Below the pieces are notes generated by a model that saw nothing but the letters and a program-made list of their open reading frames with translations, was not told where the DNA came from and did not search any database. The translations under genes and the position numbers were made by a program. From Lentzea atacamensis (lineage in GTDB: Bacteria; Actinomycetota; Actinomycetes; Mycobacteriales; Pseudonocardiaceae), in the NCBI RefSeq assembly GCF_003269295.1, contig NZ_QLTT01000013.1, positions 215,695 through 279,694 on the forward strand: 64,000 bases of DNA, written 5' to 3'. The first letter of the stretch is position 1; each line of letters opens with the position of its first letter. This document shows positions 17,723-26,085 of this stretch, piece by piece.

Positions 17723-18370
17723 TCAGAGCTGGTTCGTCAGATCCTCCAGTCGGTCCTCGACCGGTACGTGCCGGTGGCTGGTCCCGGTGTCCGGGTCGTA
17801 GCTGAGGCTCCACGGCGTGACGGCACGCGACTTGACCAGGAACGTCATGGTGCCGTCGGCCGCGCGTGGGATGCGGTGGAACTCGTGCGCGAGCAACGTG
17901 CCAGTGGTGCCTTCGGTGCACTGGGTGCGGTTCGTGAGCTCCGTGCCGACGACCGTGCGGCCGCCGACGCCGAGTCGCGCGTCAAAACGTTCGTGCAGGT
18001 ACGCGCCGCTCAGGATGGTGGTGCAGAAGTGGTACCGGTGGTTGTGGACGGAGTCCGCGTACCCGGTCCGCCAGTCCGACAGCGGCTTGTACTCGTGCAG
18101 CCAGAACGTGAACGGTTCGTCCGTCTCGTCGCGGAGGCACCACGCGAAGTGCGTCGTCGTCTCGCGGGAATGCGCAATCACCCAGGTCGCCTGCTGCGGT
18201 GTGAGCCCGTCGATGTACGAACGGAGCTCCTTGCGCAGGTTCGGCCGGCTCGCCCACTCGCGGAACCACACGCCGACTTCGGTCCAGTGGTCCACCACGG
18301 GGAATTCGGCGCGTTGCACGCGAGCGGCGAGCTCCTCGAGCGCGGACAACCCGGTGAACTCGGCTAGCAA
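17723..18370 (-). CDS. Cupin-fold protein, second gene of a two-gene cassette
   Basis: 215 residues. The middle carries a cupin metal site: SVHNHRYHFCTTILSGAYLH (HxH, then the turn Gly) and a second motif around LLAHEFHRIPRAADGTMTF. This resembles cysteine-dioxygenase-like or quercetinase-like cupins, but no substrate residues can be named. The N-terminal helical part (SYIDGLTPQQATWVIAHSRE) is of unknown fold. The start is TTG at 18370, ten bases after a GAGGAG that lies at the end of the upstream gene. The gene begins 6 bp after that gene's stop, so the two form one unit. Confidence 0.65.
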   Translation of the reverse strand: MLAEFTGLSALEELAARVQRAEFPVVDHWTEVGVWFREWASRPNLRKELRSYIDGLTPQQATWVIAHSRETTTHFAWCLRDETDEPFTFWLHEYKPLSDWRTGYADSVHNHRYHFCTTILSGAYLHERFDARLGVGGRTVVGTELTNRTQCTEGTTGTLLAHEFHRIPRAADGTMTFLVKSRAVTPWSLSYDPDTGTSHRHVPVEDRLEDLTNQL

Positions 18371-18376
18371 GATCGA

Positions 18377-19381
18377 TCAGCTCCTCAACTGAGCGGATGT
18401 GGAGAATTCGCGGCGGAATGCGTGGAACTTCTCTTCGAGTTCGCGGTATCCGTCGTCTGTGAGTGTGTCGCCGGTGATCTTCTCGAACAACGCCAGGAAG
18501 TCCGTTCTCGTGGTGCCCGGCGTGATGACGAAGTGGTATCCGGCCTTGGAATTGCTGATGCGCAGGAACTCGGCGCGTTCCATCGCGTACAGGAACGAGC
18601 TCTCGGTGAACCTGAGTGTCCTGGGATATGGCCTCAGCACTCCGGCGGTGTTGCTGTACAGCGTCAGCCAGGCGGAGTCGTCGAACAACTCGAGCCGATC
18701 GAGCGGCGGATCCGAAACGATCGTGACGTCGATTCTGCTGCACCGGCTGCGCGCCGCGTACAGCCCGACGAGCCCGATGCCGATCTGTTCCTTGAGCTTC
18801 GCCTGAATCTCGTCGTAGTCGCCGTCGGCTCCTTCGTTGCGCAGCAGGTACCGCGCCCGCCCGCTGATGGCGTTGTCGTCGCGCGGGTCCGCCAGCACGG
18901 CCCTGAGCTCGCATTCCGTCTGGGAGAGCAACACCCGGCCCGCCGCGTACCGCCCGGCGAACCCGCGGAAGCAGTACAGCCGCGTCCGCTCCAGGTCCTG
19001 CATCATGAGCTGGTTGAACACCGGATCGGGTCGCGCCGTCGGCTCGAACACGTGACTGGGGAAGAACTCCCGGTCCAGCGCCCGATACTCCTGAGTGAGC
19101 TCCCTGAGCGCCTTGCGACTCTCCTCGACCACCGGCGCGAGCAAGGCCTTCTGCGCCGCTTTGGACGTGACCAACGTCTGCGTGAAGCTCACGACAGCCG
19201 ATATGAGCGTGCCCGTCCCCACCGCGGTCAGCAGGTTTCTCGCCGCCCCGGAATCCATTTGACTGGAAATGGCCAGCGACGCACCCGACGTCACGACGAG
19301 TATGAGGAGGAGCAACCCGGTCCGAGTCCAAAACAACTCCTGGATCAGGTTGCTGCGGATGCCTCCGGCCTCCGCGGACAC
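18377..19381 (-). CDS. Membrane-anchored protein with possible PLD-like cytoplasmic domain
   Basis: About 334 residues, function not recognised. Two N-terminal membrane helices (TGLLLLILVVTSGASLAI and LLTAVGTGTLISAVVSFTQT) form a hairpin. A helical linker follows, then an alpha/beta domain with CELRAVLADPRDDNA and RIDVTIVSDPPLDRLELFDD, a pattern like the non-catalytic PLD-like or DUF5919-type domains that follow TM hairpins in actinomycete proteins. No HKD motif is present. The GTG at 19381 sits 7 bases after GGAGG and was preferred over a GTG at 19402. Paired with the cupin gene. Its build resembles the membrane gene at 32618. Confidence 0.6.
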   Translation of the reverse strand: MSAEAGGIRSNLIQELFWTRTGLLLLILVVTSGASLAISSQMDSGAARNLLTAVGTGTLISAVVSFTQTLVTSKAAQKALLAPVVEESRKALRELTQEYRALDREFFPSHVFEPTARPDPVFNQLMMQDLERTRLYCFRGFAGRYAAGRVLLSQTECELRAVLADPRDDNAISGRARYLLRNEGADGDYDEIQAKLKEQIGIGLVGLYAARSRCSRIDVTIVSDPPLDRLELFDDSAWLTLYSNTAGVLRPYPRTLRFTESSFLYAMERAEFLRISNSKAGYHFVITPGTTRTDFLALFEKITGDTLTDDGYRELEEKFHAFRREFSTSAQLRS

Positions 19382-19778
19382 GTGTCCACCTCCCGGGATC
19401 ACCTCGTCGGCCGCTACCCGAACGGACGAATGCGCTCAGTGTCCGATCAAGTGCGCGGAGTCACTGTACGCGTCGGTCAAAAGATAAGGAAGCTGCTATT
19501 CGTGCGACATTTACAACCGGAATAACCGCCCTTGAGCCCAGTCGCCGGCCCGTACTCGTGCACTTCGGTGACGCCCCGTCGCGACCCGCCTTGGGCGAGT
19601 CGGATGAGGGTGACCCACACGCCCGAACGCACCCACGCCGCGTGTTCTAGCCCGCTCGTCCGCCACCCTCATTGCTCCAGTGGGCGGAGCCTCGGCCCGA
19701 CCGCCATGGCAGGCCCGCAGCCCCCCGCGACCGACCTGCTACACCCCGCTCACACGCCCCCGAATACTCTCACCGACC
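19382..19778. other. Intergenic stretch, nothing identified
   Basis: 397 bp between the divergent membrane protein and the FKBP gene. Less GC-rich around 19480-19520. It must hold promoters for both genes, but I see no convincing hexamers, operators or small ORF. Confidence 0.5.
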
Positions 19779-20306
19779 ATGCGCAACGTCCTGCTCATCG
19801 CGTCCCTGGCGCTCGCAGCGGCCACCGGCCTCGCGGGCTGCGGCAGCTCCGCCCAGCCCTCGTCCGGCACTTCGTCCGCCGCGCCGTCCACCCCGTGCAA
19901 GGCCGACGACTTCAAGGTCACCGGCGACTTCGGCGCGGCGCCCAAGGTCGAGATCCCCGCCTGCAAGCCCACCGACGAGCTCATCATCAAGGACCTGGTG
20001 CAGGGCACCGGCGCCGAGGTGAAGGCGGGTACGACGGCCTCGGTCAACTACCAGCTCACGACCTTCTCCGACAAGAAGGTGCTGGACAGCTCGTTCGACC
20101 GCGGGCAGCCGTTCGACGTCGAGAACGTGGGCCAGGCGCCCGTCATCGACGGCTGGAACGAAGGCATCATCGGGCTCAAGGAGAAGGGGCGGCGGTTGCT
20201 GATCGTCCCGCCGGCCAAGGGCTACGGCAAGGGCGGTCAGGGCATCAAGCCCAACGAGACCCTCGTCTTCGTGATCGACGGCGTGAAGGTCACCCCGGCG
20301 GCATGA
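19779..20306 (+). CDS. FKBP-type peptidyl-prolyl isomerase lipoprotein
   Basis: 175 residues. A lipoprotein signal (MRNVLLIASLALAAATGLAGC, lipobox LAGC with Cys21) is followed by a Ser/Pro-rich linker and an FKBP domain from about residue 65. The domain shows DLVQGTGAEVKAGTTASVNY, DSSFDRGQPFDV, VIDGWNEGIIGLKEKGRR and PPAKGYGKGG. It should accelerate proline isomerisation of exported proteins on the outer face of the membrane. The ATG at 19779 was chosen because the signal peptide starts there; the earlier in-frame ATG at 19680 would bury it. Followed by a strong GC hairpin. Confidence 0.93.
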   Translation: MRNVLLIASLALAAATGLAGCGSSAQPSSGTSSAAPSTPCKADDFKVTGDFGAAPKVEIPACKPTDELIIKDLVQGTGAEVKAGTTASVNYQLTTFSDKKVLDSSFDRGQPFDVENVGQAPVIDGWNEGIIGLKEKGRRLLIVPPAKGYGKGGQGIKPNETLVFVIDGVKVTPAA

Positions 20307-20312
20307 CGTGCC

Positions 20313-20343
20313 GGCCCCCGGCCGGGCAACCCGGTCGGGGGCC
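20313..20343. terminator. GC-rich hairpin between FKBP and qor
   Basis: GGCCCCCGGCCGGG pairs with CCCGGTCGGGGGCC around a short loop, between two convergent genes. There is no T-tract on either strand, as is common for actinomycete terminators. Probably bidirectional. Confidence 0.6.
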
Positions 20344-20351
20344 GCGCCGGA

Positions 20352-21293
20352 TCACGGCAGCAGCAGCAACTTTCCGGTGGTCCGGCGCGACTGCAGGTCG
20401 GTGTGCGCCTGCGCCGCCTCCTCCAGCTCGTACCGGCCACCGATCCGGATGTTGAGCGTTCCGTCCACGATCGCCCCGAACAGGTCGGCGGCCCGCCACT
20501 CGAACTCGGCGCGGTCCAGCAGGTACGCCCCGGTCGACGGCCGCGTCAGGTACACCGACCCCGCCGCGTTCAACCGCTGCGGATCCACCGGCGGCACCGG
20601 CCCGGACGACGCCCCGAACAACGCCAGCAACCCGCGCGGCTTCAACGAGGCCAGCGACTGGTCGAACGTGTCGCGCCCGACCCCGTCGTACACCACGTCG
20701 ACCTTCTCGATCTGCGACGCGAAGTCCCCGTACCGCAGCACCTGGTCGGCACCGGCCTCCCTGGCCAGCGCCTCCTTCTCGTCGGTCGACACGGTCGCGA
20801 CCACGAACGCACCACGAGCCTTCGCCCACTGCGTCAGCAGCAGCCCGACGCCACCGGCCGCCGCGTGCACGAGCACCCGGTCGCCGTCCTTCACGACATG
20901 CGTCGAGTGCGTCAGGTAGTGCGCGGTGATGCCCTGCAGCAGAGCGGCCGCGGCCAGCTCGACGTCCAGCCCGTCGGGAACCCGGACCGCGGCCGAAGCC
21001 GGCACCACGACCTCGGACGCGTAGCTGCCCAGTACGGACATCCACGCCACCCGGTCACCGACGGCGAAGTCAGCGGAGTTCGACGCGACGACCTCGCCCG
21101 CGCCCTCGAGCCCCAAAGCGGTGGGCAACGGCACCGAGTACTGGCCGCTGCGCTGGTAGGTGTCGATGTAGTTGACCCCGGCCGCGCCGACCCGCACCAG
21201 CAGCTCGCCGTCACCGGGCACCGGCGCCGGCACGTCCGAGTACTCGAGCACCTCCGGGCCACCCGCCGAACGCACCACCACTGCCTTGGGCAT
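20352..21293 (-). CDS. qor: NADPH:quinone oxidoreductase (MDR family)
   Basis: 313 residues of the zinc-free medium-chain dehydrogenase family. The substrate domain starts MPKAVVVRSAGGPEVLEYSD with GVNYIDTYQRSGQY. The Rossmann domain has VLVHAAAGGVGLLLTQWAK and DVVYDGVGRDTFD. It reduces quinones or enals with NADPH in the cytosol. It occupies the same slot as Rv1454c between ctaB and ctaA in mycobacteria, so it is part of the conserved backbone. Confidence 0.9.
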   Translation of the reverse strand: MPKAVVVRSAGGPEVLEYSDVPAPVPGDGELLVRVGAAGVNYIDTYQRSGQYSVPLPTALGLEGAGEVVASNSADFAVGDRVAWMSVLGSYASEVVVPASAAVRVPDGLDVELAAAALLQGITAHYLTHSTHVVKDGDRVLVHAAAGGVGLLLTQWAKARGAFVVATVSTDEKEALAREAGADQVLRYGDFASQIEKVDVVYDGVGRDTFDQSLASLKPRGLLALFGASSGPVPPVDPQRLNAAGSVYLTRPSTGAYLLDRAEFEWRAADLFGAIVDGTLNIRIGGRYELEEAAQAHTDLQSRRTTGKLLLLP

Positions 21294-21385
21294 CTGTCCT
21301 CCTTGATCGACTCAACCCGCTCAACCCGGGTCACGGCCCCGATGTTCCCGTTCCCGCCAGGTGGGAACCACTACGGTCGTTCAGC

Positions 21386-22570
21386 ATGGGGGCGTTCGGC
21401 TTGTTCTGCTCGGCGCGGGTCATCTCACTTCTCGGCGGCGCCATGGCGGTGGTCGCGCTGCCGTTCGCGGTCCTCGACCACGGCACGGTGCTCGACTCCG
21501 GCCTGGTGCTGGCCGCGCGGCTCGTTCCCCATCTGGGACTGGTGCTGATCGGTGGCTCCACAGCGGACAGGTTCAGCCGGTCGGCCGTCCTCACCGTCAG
21601 CCACGTCGGGTCCGGTGTGGCGCAGGCCGTGGCTGCCACAGCACTTCTGACCGGCAACTACCACCTCGGTCTCCTCGTGGCGCTCCAGGCGACGCAGGGC
21701 GCGTTCGGCGCCTTCACCTCACCTGCGGCGCGCGGCGTGCTCCCGGAACTGGTCGAACCCGGCCGCCTGCAGAAGGCGAACTCGCTGCTCAGCGCCGCCC
21801 GCTACGGCACGGGTCTGATCGGCCCCGCGGCGGCGGGCCTCGCCGCGGCCACCATCGGCGCGGGCTGGGCGCTGGCGTTCGACGCCGTCACCTTCCTGAC
21901 CGCGGCCGTGCTGTACGCGAAGCTGAGGCTGCCCGGCAAACCGGCCAAGAGCAGCCTCACCCAGGACCTCAAGGAGGGCTGGGACACGTTCCGCACCACC
22001 ACGTGGGTGTGGACGATGGTGCTCTCCTTCTGCCTCACCAACGCCATCTACACCGGCGTGTGGACGGTGCTCGGCCTGGCGATCGCGAAGCGGACCATCG
22101 GCGAGTTCGAGTGGGGCGTGGTGCTCAGCGCGTCGGGCGCGGGCCTCGCCCTCATCACCCTGATCCTGTACCGGACGCGCACCGTGCCGCTGTGGATCGC
22201 CACGCTCGTCACTCTCGTCGCGGCCGCCCCGCTGCTCGCGCTGGGACTTCAGGCGAACACACCGACGCTCGTCGTCATCGCGTTCGTCGAAGGCATGGGC
22301 ATGGGCACGTGGGTGATCGCCTGGGAGACGTCGTTGCAGCGCAACGTTCCCAACCACATGCTGTCCCGCGTCGCCGCCTACGACGAGTTCGGCTCCTACC
22401 TGGCGATCCCCCTCGGCGCCGTCACCGCGCCGCTGGTCGCCGCGAAGATCGGCGACACCACTACCGCGACGATCGCGGCGTTCGCCTACGTCGTCGCGGC
22501 CCTGATCCCGCTGCCGTCACTCCTCGCCCAGCGCCACGCGGCGCGCGAGCCCGAGCGGCAGAGCGCCTGA
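21386..22570 (+). CDS. MFS transporter (exporter type)
   Basis: 394 residues, 12 predicted membrane spans, with a short hydrophilic loop around residue 190-200. GSTADRFSRSAVLTVSH after span 2 is the MFS A-like motif. The sequence as a whole resembles the EntS/multidrug-efflux subgroup (MFS_3), for example QGAFGAFTSPAARGVLPELV. Substrate unknown. Its last 54 bases overlap the 3' end of the convergent DUF885 gene. Confidence 0.87.
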   Translation: MGAFGLFCSARVISLLGGAMAVVALPFAVLDHGTVLDSGLVLAARLVPHLGLVLIGGSTADRFSRSAVLTVSHVGSGVAQAVAATALLTGNYHLGLLVALQATQGAFGAFTSPAARGVLPELVEPGRLQKANSLLSAARYGTGLIGPAAAGLAAATIGAGWALAFDAVTFLTAAVLYAKLRLPGKPAKSSLTQDLKEGWDTFRTTTWVWTMVLSFCLTNAIYTGVWTVLGLAIAKRTIGEFEWGVVLSASGAGLALITLILYRTRTVPLWIATLVTLVAAAPLLALGLQANTPTLVVIAFVEGMGMGTWVIAWETSLQRNVPNHMLSRVAAYDEFGSYLAIPLGAVTAPLVAAKIGDTTTATIAAFAYVVAALIPLPSLLAQRHAAREPERQSA

Positions 22571-24103
22571 CCCCGCGATCCGGTCGTGGAAGTCGCGCAA
22601 CGATCCCAGCCCCGCGGCCAGGTACTCGTCGCGGATCAGGTCGATCTCCAACGCGCCGGTCAGATAGGAGGGTGCCTGCGTCGGCCACGCGCAGTACCGC
22701 TTCACCTCGCCGACCGCCGTGCCCGGTGTCAGCGCCGTGCGCGACACCATGAACGACTCGGCTTCGTCGGGCGTCATGTCACCGCAGTGCAGCGCCGTGT
22801 CGACGATCATCCGCGCCGCGCGGAACAACCGCGCCTCGACGTGCCCCATCAAAGCGCCGCGGGTCGTGTAGTAGCCGACCGACCGCAGCAGCTTCTCCGC
22901 GTACAGCGCCCAGCCCTCGGAGAAGTACGACGTCCGGAACACCTTCCGCAGCGGGTGCGCGGAACCCTGCGCCGCCACCCAGGCCGAGTGCCAGTGGTGG
23001 CCGGGGTAGGCCTCGTGCACCGAGATCGTCGGCAGCTGCGAGCGCGCGTTGGTGCGCAGCCGGTGCGTGATCTGCTCGTCCGTGGCGTTGTCCGGCGTGA
23101 ACGGCACGAAGAAGTAGCCCGTGCGCAGGGACGTCAGCGGCGGCGGGCCGAGGTAGCTCGCGACCGACATGATCGGCCGCTGGAACGGCAGCGACGGCAC
23201 CACGCTGCACTCCTCGCCGTCGGGCAGCGTCACCAGCGAGTGCTCGACCAGCGCCGCACGTGCCCGCCGGGTCTCCGCCTCGTACTCGGCGCGCATCGCC
23301 TCCAGCGTCGGCGGGTGGTCGTCCTGCAGCGAGCTCATCACCGAGCGCCAGTCGGGGGAGCCGGCCAGCTCGATCAGCTCCGCCTCCAGCGAGGCGTAGG
23401 CGTCCTGGCCGCGCTGGTGCAGCTCCGGCGCGCCGTAGCCGAGCAACTCCTTGTCCTGCAACACGGCCGAGTAGAGCTTCTCGCCCATCCTCCAGTCACC
23501 GCTCGCCCGCACGGCGAGGTCCTGCAGGAACGCCGCGTACCGGTCGAACGCCTCCGCGGCGGGCACGGCGGCCTCCACCAGCTGGGCGCGCAGCGCCGGT
23601 GAGGACACCTCCAGCGGCAGCGCGTCCAGCAGGAACGAACGCCCGGTCCTCACCTGCTCCATCGCCCGTCGCACGACCAGCGGCGACGCCAGTGACGCGT
23701 CGAGGTTCGCCTCGGCTGCCGCGAAGACCGAGGGCACCTCGCGCAGCTTCGCGACCGCGCAGGCGACGAGCTCGGCCTCCGGCAGCAGCCGGTGCAGGAA
23801 CGGCGAGAGCAGTCCGAAGAAGACCATCCCCGAGTACTCGTGCGGATCACGCCGCCACGACGGCCACGCCTCCACGGCCAGCGCGCCGCGCAGCACCGAC
23901 AGCGCGAGATCGCGGTCCACCGACTTCGGCAACGGCTCCAGCCGTGCGAGCCACGCGCCCTTCTCCCTCGCCCGCTGCTCGAACGCGGAAGCGGAGAAGT
24001 CCCCGAACGTCGAGTAGTGGGGAAGCGAGCCGACCTGCGCGGCGTGGGCTGGATGATGATCGAAGTACCACGTGAGGAAGGACGTCAGCGTGTCGGTGGT
24101 CAC
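22517..24103 (-). CDS. DUF885 family zinc-metallopeptidase-like protein
   Basis: 528 residues. The family's metal site is visible in VHEAYPGHHWHSAW (HExxxGHH) with the downstream FSEGWALYAEKLLR supplying the conserved Glu. DUF885 proteins are zincin-like carboxypeptidase relatives of largely unproven substrate. No signal peptide, so cytosolic. The start was set at the GTG at 24103. The open frame upstream (to 24400) runs antisense through the next gene. It overlaps the MFS gene by 54 bp at the 3' end. Confidence 0.88.
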   Translation of the reverse strand: MTTDTLTSFLTWYFDHHPAHAAQVGSLPHYSTFGDFSASAFEQRAREKGAWLARLEPLPKSVDRDLALSVLRGALAVEAWPSWRRDPHEYSGMVFFGLLSPFLHRLLPEAELVACAVAKLREVPSVFAAAEANLDASLASPLVVRRAMEQVRTGRSFLLDALPLEVSSPALRAQLVEAAVPAAEAFDRYAAFLQDLAVRASGDWRMGEKLYSAVLQDKELLGYGAPELHQRGQDAYASLEAELIELAGSPDWRSVMSSLQDDHPPTLEAMRAEYEAETRRARAALVEHSLVTLPDGEECSVVPSLPFQRPIMSVASYLGPPPLTSLRTGYFFVPFTPDNATDEQITHRLRTNARSQLPTISVHEAYPGHHWHSAWVAAQGSAHPLRKVFRTSYFSEGWALYAEKLLRSVGYYTTRGALMGHVEARLFRAARMIVDTALHCGDMTPDEAESFMVSRTALTPGTAVGEVKRYCAWPTQAPSYLTGALEIDLIRDEYLAAGLGSLRDFHDRIAGSGALPLGLARRVALGEE

Positions 24104-24139
24104 CCGACCGAACCTACTAGCTGGTTTTACAGTGTGGGG

Positions 24140-24430
24140 GTGTCTGATCAAACCACTCAGAAGCGCATCGCGGAGTTCGTGAAGGCCCACGGCAAGCCGG
24201 GCGCGGCGGTCAGGGCCGTCGTGGAGCCGATCGGCCGGGCCGGCGCGCGCATCGTGCTGGTCGGAGCTGACGGCGCCATGGGCGACGTGATGGCCAAGGA
24301 CGTCGAGTCCGCCACCAAGGCCGTCGACGCCGTCGACAACGTCGAGCAGGCCGAATGGGACCGCGAGACCACCGCCGCCACGAAGATCGGCTTCGAGCAC
24401 CGCCGCAAGATGGCCAAGATGCAGTCGTGA
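24140..24430 (+). CDS. Small conserved hypothetical protein
   Basis: 96 residues: an N-terminal helix (SDQTTQKRIAEFVKAHG), a small beta section with RIVLVGADGAMGDVMAKD, and a charged C-terminal helix. Family not recognised. There is no ribosome site before the GTG, but TACAGT sits at 24128-24133, exactly the distance expected for a -10 box if transcription begins at the GTG, so the mRNA may be leaderless. It overlaps the ATP-grasp gene by GTGA. Confidence 0.7.
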   Translation: MSDQTTQKRIAEFVKAHGKPGAAVRAVVEPIGRAGARIVLVGADGAMGDVMAKDVESATKAVDAVDNVEQAEWDRETTAATKIGFEHRRKMAKMQS

Positions 24431-25272
24431 GGGTCGTGTTCGCCTCCTGCGCCGCGCTGCCCAAGGGTGACGGCGACGAGGACAACCTGGTCGAGGTCCT
24501 GCGGCGGGACGGTGTGGACGTCGAGTGGCAGCCCTGGGGCGACGCCGTCGACGCCGACCTCGTGGTGCTGCGCACCACCTGGGACTACCCCGAGCGCCTC
24601 GGCGAGTTCCTGGCGTGGTGCGAAAGCGTGCCCGTGCTGGCGAACCCGCTTCCGGTGGTCCGCTGGAACACCGACAAGTCCTACCTGGTCGACCTCGAGG
24701 AGCGTGGTGTCGCCGTCGTGCCCACCACCGTCGTGGAGCCGGGGGAGGAGCCGCACTTCCCGGACGGCGAGTTCGTGGTGAAGCCCGCCGTCGGCGCGGG
24801 TTCGCGCGGTGCCGGGCGGTTCACCGACCATGCCGCAGCCCGCGCGCACTTCGAAGCCCTTGGCGTCAAAGCGCTGGTGCAGCCTTATCAGTCCAGTGTG
24901 GACGCACACGGCGAGACCGCGCTGGTGTTCTTCGCCGGTGAGTACTCCCACTCGTTCCACAAAGGACCGATGCTCGGGCGTGGCCTGGCCGAGTCGGAGT
25001 CCGGCCTGTACGTGGAGGAGCGGCTGCGCGGCATCGAACCGACCGCGCGGCAGACCGAGCTCGCGAACCAGGTCCTTGACGTTGCCGCCGAGCTGCTTTC
25101 GTTGCGGCGTCAGGACTTCCTCTACGCCCGTGTGGACGTGGTCGAGGGAGGGAACGGCGAACCGCTGCTGCTGGAGCTGGAACTCACCGAGCCCTCGCTC
25201 GGCTTCAAGCTCACCGGCGAGGAAGCCGCCGGCCGGTTCAGCGCGGCGGTCAGGCAGGCGATGTCCCGATAA
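24427..25272 (+). CDS. ATP-grasp domain protein
   Basis: 281 residues with an ATP-grasp ligase layout. N-terminal pre-ATP-grasp domain with VVLRTTWDYPERLGEFLAW; FVVKPAVGAGSRGAGRF is the ATP-binding lysine plus glycine loop; ALVQPYQSSVDAHGETALVF is the second lysine-equivalent strand; LLELELTEPSLGFKL carries the Mg-binding acidic residues. ATP-grasp enzymes join a carboxylate to an amine or thiol. The substrate cannot be told. The GTG start is coupled to the upstream 96-residue protein, which may be its partner. Confidence 0.87.
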   Translation: MRVVFASCAALPKGDGDEDNLVEVLRRDGVDVEWQPWGDAVDADLVVLRTTWDYPERLGEFLAWCESVPVLANPLPVVRWNTDKSYLVDLEERGVAVVPTTVVEPGEEPHFPDGEFVVKPAVGAGSRGAGRFTDHAAARAHFEALGVKALVQPYQSSVDAHGETALVFFAGEYSHSFHKGPMLGRGLAESESGLYVEERLRGIEPTARQTELANQVLDVAAELLSLRRQDFLYARVDVVEGGNGEPLLLELELTEPSLGFKLTGEEAAGRFSAAVRQAMSR

Positions 25273-25293
25273 AGAAGAGTTCCGGGGGGAATC

Positions 25294-26085
25294 ATGAAAG
25301 CTGTCGTCAACGGCATCACCATCGGCTACGACGACGAAGGCTCCGGCGACGACGTGCTCGTCCTGGTGCACGGCCACCCGTTCGACCGCTCGATGTGGCG
25401 GCCGCAGGCCGAGCACTTCAGCGCGGCCGGCTGGCGCGTGATCGCCGCGGACCTGCGCGGCTACGGCGAGTCGACCGTCGTTCCCGGCGTCACGCCGCTG
25501 TCGGAGTTCGCCGGGGACGTCGCCGGGCTGCTCGATCACCTCGGCGTCGAGAGGTTCGTGCTCGGCGGCCTGTCGATGGGCGGCCAGATCGTCCTGGAGT
25601 TCCAGCGGCTGTACGGCGAGCGCACGAGAGGGCTGATCCTGGCCGACACGTTCGCCCAGGGAGAGACCCCGCAGGGTCGCCGCAACCGCAACGACATGGC
25701 CGACCGCCTGCTGCGCGAGGGCATGTCCGGCTACGCGGACGAGGTGCTGTGGAAGATGGTGGCGCGGCACAACGCCGGCCCCGTCTCCGAACACGTGTCC
25801 CGAATGATGCACAACGCTCCGGCGGAAGGTGCCGCGGCGGCGCTGCGAGGCCGCGCGGAACGGCCCGACTACACCGAGTTGCTCGCCACGATCACCGTGC
25901 CGACCCTCGTGGTGGTCGGCAGTGACGACGAGTTCACGCCGGTGCCGGACGCGGAGTACATGCACGAGCGCGTCCCGGGTTCGGCACTGGTCGTGGTCGA
26001 CGGTGCCGCCCACATGCCGAACCTGGAACGCCCCGAGGTGTTCAACAAAGCGGTCGCGGAACTTCTAGCGCGGTCACAGCGCTAG
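25294..26085 (+). CDS. Alpha/beta hydrolase
   Basis: 263 residues. Seen: oxyanion VLVHGHPFDRSMW, nucleophile elbow GGLSMGGQIV (Ser about residue 94), the acid in VVVGSDDEFTPV and the catalytic His in VDGAAHMPNLERPEVF. Resembles esterases or enol-lactone hydrolases; substrate unknown. A GGGGGAATC ribosome site precedes the ATG. It ends 4 bp inside the convergent symporter gene. Confidence 0.9.
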   Translation: MKAVVNGITIGYDDEGSGDDVLVLVHGHPFDRSMWRPQAEHFSAAGWRVIAADLRGYGESTVVPGVTPLSEFAGDVAGLLDHLGVERFVLGGLSMGGQIVLEFQRLYGERTRGLILADTFAQGETPQGRRNRNDMADRLLREGMSGYADEVLWKMVARHNAGPVSEHVSRMMHNAPAEGAAAALRGRAERPDYTELLATITVPTLVVVGSDDEFTPVPDAEYMHERVPGSALVVVDGAAHMPNLERPEVFNKAVAELLARSQR

